DNA of 17,216 nucleotides, taken from an uncultured Dorea sp. (GTDB lineage Bacteria > Bacillota > Clostridia > Lachnospirales > Lachnospiraceae). The DNA is taken from assembly GCA_910587575.1 (NCBI GenBank), contig CAJULU010000071.1:1-17216 (forward strand), read 5' to 3'. Both the position numbers and the translations under genes were made by a program. Position 1 is the stretch's first letter. Each line of letters opens with the position of its first letter. The notes beneath the pieces were generated by a model. That model worked only from the letters and a program-made list of their open reading frames with translations. It did not search any database and was not told the origin of the DNA. Of the stretch, positions 13,847-17,216 are shown one piece after another.

Positions 13847-14846
13847 TTCCATGATTTACTGGAATTATAAAAGAAAATTTAGTCCCTTTTCCCTCTTCAC
13901 TGTACAGCCGGATCTCAATTCCATGATGCTTTGCAATATTTTTCATAATAGCAAGTCCAAGTCCTGTCCCATCTGCTTCTTTTCCTGAAGAACGATAAAA
14001 TCTGTTAAACACATATTTCTGTTTCTCATATGGAATACCACACCCTTCGTCACGGATAGAAATATAATAATATTCCCCTCTTTCTTTTGCCTCTATCCAG
14101 ATATTCCTTCCGTTTTCCGAATATTTCAGCGCATTGTCCAGAACGATCAGGAACATCTGCCGAAGCCTTCCATAGTCTCCGGTACAGTTCCACTCCTCTC
14201 CCGGCTTTTCACAGTGTACCTTGATCTGACGTTCTTCTGCAATCATACGGATACTTCTTACCGCATCTTCTAATACCATCAGCAGATCCATTTCTTCCTT
14301 CTCAATCAGAAATCCGTCATTCTCCAGTCTCGACAATTCCAGCATATCATCTACCAGCCTCTGGAGGGAAATGGTCTCTGTCATCATCTGTCCGTGGTAC
14401 AAGGAAATCTGGTCTTCCGGCACCATTCCCTCATACAAAGCTTCTATTGAGCTTCTAAGTACCGTAACCGGCGTGCGAAGTTCATGGGATATATTTGCAA
14501 TATAGTCTTTCTGCATCTGTTCCATTCGTTCTTCTTCTTTGCTGGCATACGCAAGCTTCTCAGCCAGCAGATCAGTCTCCTGGGCCAGAATCCCGATCTC
14601 ACTGTTGTCATTAATTTCCGTCTTTACCCCATAATTTCCGCTTGCAAGTTCATTTACCGTAGAGGCAATTTTGTGAATCGGCGCCATAAATCGTTTTGTC
14701 AGGAAGGAAGCAAGAAAAGCGGAAATAATGAATGCAAGACACAGGCAGACGGCCAGAACACCAATTGATAACCAGAAACTTCCCTGGTCAATATCAAAAC
14801 TGTCAACAATTGCAACAACCGCTGTGGTCACACCTTCTTCTTTCAC
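13842..14846 (-). CDS. C-terminal part of a frameshifted histidine kinase
   Basis: This frame (334 aa from a GTG at 14846) supplies the second membrane helix (about 25-48), a HAMP domain (about 49-100), the dimerisation/phosphoacceptor helix with His121 in NISHELRTP, and the ATP-binding domain with N box DNALKYSE, G1 DEGCGIP and G2 GTGLGLAI. All catalytic motifs are intact. It lacks the first TM helix and sensor, which are encoded in the +1-shifted frame ending at 14803. Together the two frames make an ordinary kinase of about 467 residues. Deleting one A from the A5 run at 14863-14859 would restore the join (reading YTLRKAGIPVKEEG). The GTG start has only a weak AGGG ribosome site, so independent translation is doubtful. 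The cause is either a real frameshift or a sequencing error. Confidence 0.85.
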   Translation of the reverse strand: MKEEGVTTAVVAIVDSFDIDQGSFWLSIGVLAVCLCLAFIISAFLASFLTKRFMAPIHKIASTVNELASGNYGVKTEINDNSEIGILAQETDLLAEKLAYASKEEERMEQMQKDYIANISHELRTPVTVLRSSIEALYEGMVPEDQISLYHGQMMTETISLQRLVDDMLELSRLENDGFLIEKEEMDLLMVLEDAVRSIRMIAEERQIKVHCEKPGEEWNCTGDYGRLRQMFLIVLDNALKYSENGRNIWIEAKERGEYYYISIRDEGCGIPYEKQKYVFNRFYRSSGKEADGTGLGLAIMKNIAKHHGIEIRLYSEEGKGTKFSFIIPVNHGK

Positions 14847-15246
14847 CGGTATCCCTGCTTTTTCTCAGAGTATACTCTCCTGACCGGAAGATGGCGTTTG
14901 CAAACTCTTTCACTTCCCCGTCCGGCTCCTTTTCAATGACAATCGTATTATTACAGGGACATGAACAGGTGTAAGACTTTCCGTCATGGGTAACAAAATA
15001 CGCATCTGCCATAGAAATATCGTCCAGAACCTTCACATATGCCCCCAGTTCCTGTGTGGCCACGCAGCTATTCATAAATGATTCCAGACGCAGCTTAATC
15101 GTCTCCGCTCTCCTGTGAAGCTCCATTTCATGATGCTGATAGCTATAGTGACGAAAAATCCCATAGAATCCTGCAAATACAATTACCGTAAGAACAGAGG
15201 CAACGGTCATAAAATAGAAAAACAGTTTTTTCGTGATCTTATTCAT
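14803..15246 (-). CDS. N-terminal sensor part of the frameshifted histidine kinase
   Basis: This frame encodes 147 aa: a first TM helix (about 9-31), an extracytoplasmic sensor domain (about 32-125) and then an out-of-frame basic tail (about RKSRDTGERRRCDH) ending at 14803. The sensor contains a conspicuous cysteine cluster, YTCSCPCNN, near residues 92-100, which could bind a metal or form disulphides. Its ATG overlaps the response-regulator stop (ATGA, 15246-15243), the usual coupled arrangement. Without the frameshift it would continue into the HAMP/kinase frame. As it stands, this fragment has no catalytic part. Confidence 0.85.
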   Translation of the reverse strand: MNKITKKLFFYFMTVASVLTVIVFAGFYGIFRHYSYQHHEMELHRRAETIKLRLESFMNSCVATQELGAYVKVLDDISMADAYFVTHDGKSYTCSCPCNNTIVIEKEPDGEVKEFANAIFRSGEYTLRKSRDTGERRRCDHSGCCNC

Positions 15247-15935
15247 TTTATTACCTCAAATTTATACCCGATTCCCCGTACGGTTACTATATCCCAGTCT
15301 GGATGGCTGTAAGGTTCAAGTTTTGCCCGCAGACGCTTAATATGGGTATCCACAACCCGGCTGTCTCCAAAATAATCGTATCCCCATACGGAGTCCAGAA
15401 TCTGTGTCCTTGAAAATACCAGTCCTTCATTTGCTGACAGCAGCAACAGAATCTCCGTTTCCTTTTTTGTCAGTTCCACCTTTTCTTCGCTGACATATAC
15501 CTGAAACTCATTCTGAAGGATACGCAGACTCCCTCTGACAATCCTTTCTTTTTCTGCCGTATCCGTCAGATCCATATCCACACGCCTTAAGACCGCCCGT
15601 ATTCTTGCCATTACTTCAGAAGGTGAGAAAGGCTTAAGAACATAGTCGTCTGCCCCTATGTCCAGCCCCATAATCCGCTCATAATCTTCTCCTTTGGCGG
15701 TAATCATAATAATCGGCACCATTGATGTTTTCCTGATCTCCCTGCACACTTGAAATCCATCTATCCCAGGCATCATAACGTCCAGCAGAACCATATCGTA
15801 GGTGCGTTTATGAAATTGTTCGAGAGCCTCTTTTCCGTTGTAAGCAGTATGAACCTGATAGTTCTCTTTTCCCGCATATCTTTCCAGTACATCGATGATT
15901 TGTTTATTATCATCTGCAATCAGAAGTGTCTTCAT
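15243..15935 (-). CDS. OmpR-family response regulator
   Basis: A 230-aa two-domain regulator. The receiver domain (1-115) has acidic pocket residues Asp8/Asp9, phosphoacceptor Asp52 (LLDVMMPG), Thr79 and a lysine in VLKPF. The C-terminal winged helix (about 130-230) has the OmpR/PhoB signature RVVDTHIKRLRAKL and ends in VRGIGYKFE. It is first in a five-gene operon and is translationally coupled to its kinase by a 4-nt ATGA overlap. ATG at 15935 follows AAGGTGA. Its likely targets are its own operon and the 11-bp-period direct repeat found inside it. If the kinase is truly broken, the regulator could be constitutive or phosphorylated from elsewhere. Confidence 0.93.
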   Translation of the reverse strand: MKTLLIADDNKQIIDVLERYAGKENYQVHTAYNGKEALEQFHKRTYDMVLLDVMMPGIDGFQVCREIRKTSMVPIIMITAKGEDYERIMGLDIGADDYVLKPFSPSEVMARIRAVLRRVDMDLTDTAEKERIVRGSLRILQNEFQVYVSEEKVELTKKETEILLLLSANEGLVFSRTQILDSVWGYDYFGDSRVVDTHIKRLRAKLEPYSHPDWDIVTVRGIGYKFEVIK

Positions 15936-15963
15936 ATCTTCACCTTATCTCCTAATGAATATC

Positions 15964-15969
15964 ATTATA
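15964..15969 (-). promoter_or_regulatory. Possible -10 of the two-component/ABC operon
   Basis: A perfect TATAAT (15969-15964, minus strand) lies about 30 nt before the response-regulator start. At 16-18 nt upstream there is no good TTGACA, which fits a promoter that needs an activator. Confidence 0.4.
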
Positions 15970-16097
15970 TTTTATCACTTCAGACAGACGCATAACAAAT
16001 TGAAAATATTAATATAGGGCAGGCATTCATAGATAGATTGATAAGATATAGAAAAATTTCTAATAAATATTGGTAATCTTTTCTATTTTTTGTACGA

Positions 16098-16103
16098 TAT
16101 AAT
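16098..16103 (+). promoter_or_regulatory. Possible -10 of the flagellin gene
   Basis: TATAAT at 16098-16103, about 39 nt before the start codon, in very AT-rich DNA. There is no good -35 at normal spacing, and no clear sigma-D (sigma-28) site. Confidence 0.35.
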
Positions 16104-16141
16104 ATATGTAGGAATGCTTTTTACAGAAAGGAGGAATATAG

Positions 16142-16912
16142 ATGAGCAGAATTTCCGCAATCAGCAGCACAACACCTTATTTATACGGACATATTTCCAG
16201 TGCTAACAGGCTGATGTCTGCAGCGGACGGTGCAGCTGAACTGGCGATCGTCGAGAATGAAAAAGCCCAGGTTACCGGCTATAATACAGGTACGAAGAAT
16301 CTCGGTGACGGTACGAATATGCTGAATACCTCTGATTCAGCCTTAGGCAGCATCACCAGTCATCTGCAGCGTATGCGTGAACTGGGACTTCGTGCTTCCA
16401 ATGCTACTTTGAATGGAACAAACCGGGCAGATATTCAGAAAGAAGTCGAACAGCTGAAGCAGGGTATTGAATATATTGCCACACAGACCCGCTATAACGG
16501 AATGAATATGCTAGACGGCAGTATGAGTAAGGGCGTTCAGCTTGTGTCGGATGCAGGGGGCGGTTCCGTTACCGTTAATCATGCTGCGAACTCCACTTTA
16601 CAGGCGCTTGGTATCGAAGACTTCGATGTTACGAAGGATTTTGACTTACAGTCCATCGACGATGCTTTAACGAAAGTTACCAGCAACCGCAGCACTTTTG
16701 GTGCACAGTCGAATTCTCTCGACCATGCGATTAACTATAATGGATATGCGTCAACCAATCTGACTGCGGCTCAGAGCCGGATGGGAGATACGGATATTGC
16801 CAAGGCAATCCAGGAGCTGACACATCAGCAGACAATGCAGAGTATATCCATGATGCTGCAGAAGAAGAAAGCAGAACAGGAAGGTCAGAAGACCATGGGA
16901 CTGCTGTTTTAA
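16142..16912 (+). CDS. Short atypical flagellin-like protein
   Basis: A 256-aa flagellin-family protein. The N-terminal conserved part reads ANRLMSAADGAAELAI, where flagellins normally have GLRINSAADDAAGLAI, followed by LQRMRELGLRASNA, ADIQKEVEQLKQGIEYIA and YNGMNMLDG. The C-terminal helix region has SRMGDTDIAKAIQELTHQQT and ends GLLF. The central variable domain is nearly absent, and the segment before the SAAD motif is about 15 residues shorter than usual, so the D0 helix is cut back. Residues matching the TLR5-binding region (RMREL, then QKEV) are kept. ATG at 16142 follows AAAGGAGG with 7 nt spacing. No other motility gene is in the window. It could be a filament variant, a secreted flagellin-like protein, or a relic; export and assembly are not shown. 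Confidence 0.85.
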   Translation: MSRISAISSTTPYLYGHISSANRLMSAADGAAELAIVENEKAQVTGYNTGTKNLGDGTNMLNTSDSALGSITSHLQRMRELGLRASNATLNGTNRADIQKEVEQLKQGIEYIATQTRYNGMNMLDGSMSKGVQLVSDAGGGSVTVNHAANSTLQALGIEDFDVTKDFDLQSIDDALTKVTSNRSTFGAQSNSLDHAINYNGYASTNLTAAQSRMGDTDIAKAIQELTHQQTMQSISMMLQKKKAEQEGQKTMGLLF

Positions 16913-16929
16913 TATTTTATTTATAAGGG

Positions 16930-16999
16930 GATGTCCCATTAACTCGAAAGCTTACGTTTCGACGCAAGGTATTTAGCAGGGTTAATCGGACATCTTTTT
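16930..16999 (+). terminator. Large two-stem terminator after the flagellin gene
   Basis: GATGTCCcATTAAC (16930-16943) pairs with GTTAATcGGACATC (16981-16994) with one mismatch, followed by five T. Inside the long loop a second perfect stem, TCGAAA/TTTCGA, forms, so the element is an arm-on-arm structure of about 65 nt, larger than most terminators. Confidence 0.75.
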
Positions 17000-17020
17000 A
17001 TTACAATTACTTTCTGATAT

Positions 17021-17060
17021 AAAAAACCCCACAAACCTCGAAAACATAGGGTTTGTGGGG
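17021..17060 (-). terminator. Intrinsic terminator of the tRNA unit
   Basis: Minus strand: CCCCACAAACC (17060-17050) pairs perfectly with GGTTTGTGGGG (17037-17027), followed by six U (17026-17021). It lies 10 nt past tRNA-Lys. Confidence 0.9.
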
Positions 17061-17070
17061 ACTCACAACC

Positions 17071-17143
17071 TGAGCGTGCGGGGATTCGAACCCCGGACAA
17101 CTTGATTAAAAGTCAAGTGCTCTACCACCTGAGCTACACGCCC
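17071..17143 (-). tRNA. tRNA-Lys (UUU)
   Basis: A full 73-nt cloverleaf on the minus strand. The acceptor stem GGGCGTG pairs with CACGCTC (one G-U), the discriminator is A, and the D-arm contains AGCTCAGGTGGTAGAGC. The anticodon arm is CTTGA-CTTTTAA-TCAAG, giving anticodon UUU, and the T-arm contains GGTTCGAATCC. The 3' CCA is not encoded (GGT follows), so it must be added after transcription. Confidence 0.95.
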
Positions 17144-17165
17144 TTATTATTTTAGATAAACAAAA

Positions 17166-17216
17166 TGCCCAGAGCCGGAATCGAACCAGCGACACGAGGA
17201 TTTTCAGTCCTCTGCT
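17166..17216 (-). tRNA. tRNA-Phe (GAA), 5' part cut by the window edge
   Basis: The last 51 nt hold the anticodon arm (loop CTGAAAA, anticodon GAA), variable loop, T-arm GGTTCGATTCC and the acceptor 3' strand TCTGGGC with discriminator A. The 5' acceptor strand and D-arm lie beyond the window. It is 22 nt upstream of tRNA-Lys on the same strand, so the two probably share one transcript; more tRNA genes may follow outside the window. Confidence 0.93.

Noticed and set aside
14803..14863. Programmed frameshifting in the kinase gene
   Set aside because: The required shift is +1 at A5G, not the usual -1 at a heptamer, and there is no downstream pseudoknot or internal ribosome site of note; a plain indel is simpler.
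16060..16103. Sigma-D (sigma-28) promoter for the flagellin gene
   Set aside because: A TAAA is present, but the GCCGATAA-like -10 is absent at the correct spacing.
1..17216. CRISPR array, insertion sequence or prophage
   Set aside because: No regularly spaced repeats with spacers, no transposase or integrase gene, and no phage structural genes were seen.

Overview
The window looks like a chromosomal segment of an anaerobic, low-to-mid GC Firmicute, most likely Lachnospiraceae (Clostridia). The basis is strong AGGAGG ribosome sites with sigma-A promoters, a PerR/reverse-rubrerythrin oxygen-defence pair, MecA, a DUF1858 protein and a DUF4418-type membrane protein. The genus cannot be fixed from the sequence alone.

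Layout. Positions 1-3041 (minus strand): a sigma-70-like protein that stops after region 2, a membrane-anchored SH3b/glycoside hydrolase 18 protein with its own promoter, and a 71-aa protein with a GTG start. Positions 3332-4216: mecA (plus strand) with promoter and terminator. Positions 4302-5849 (minus): a DUF1858 protein, a gene-free AT-rich stretch carrying DnaA-box-like 9-mers, and a secreted NlpC/P60 hydrolase. Positions 6052-7255 (plus): perR and a reverse rubrerythrin, each with a candidate Per-box-like palindrome, the first lying just downstream of a textbook promoter. Positions 7341-11452 (minus): an AI-2E-family transporter and a Ca2+/Mn2+-type P-type ATPase. The ATPase leader contains a yybP-ykoY manganese riboswitch with its own promoter and an intrinsic terminator. 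Positions 11453-15935 (minus): a tightly packed operon of response regulator, histidine kinase (split by a frameshift), four-TM DUF4418-like protein, MacB/FtsX-type permease and ABC ATPase. Positions 16142-16999 (plus): a short, atypical flagellin with an elaborate downstream hairpin. Positions 17021-17216 (minus): tRNA-Lys(UUU) and the 3' part of tRNA-Phe(GAA).

How the parts work together. The envelope genes (GH18 protein, NlpC/P60 protein, two-component/ABC operon) suggest cell-wall and envelope-stress functions. PerR and rubrerythrin form a peroxide/oxygen response. The riboswitch places the P-type ATPase, and perhaps the AI-2E transporter 105 nt downstream, under Mn2+ control as an ON switch, because the 3' strand of aptamer stem P1 is also part of the terminator stem. 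The ABC operon has no terminator of its own before this riboswitch, so operon read-through would meet the riboswitch terminator.

The most interesting points are the riboswitch/ATPase unit and its coupling to the upstream operon, the cysteine-bearing two-component/DUF4418/ABC module with its frameshifted kinase and an 11-bp-period direct repeat inside the operon, the DnaA-box cluster away from dnaA, the truncated sigma factor next to a 21-bp tandem repeat, and the lone minimal flagellin.
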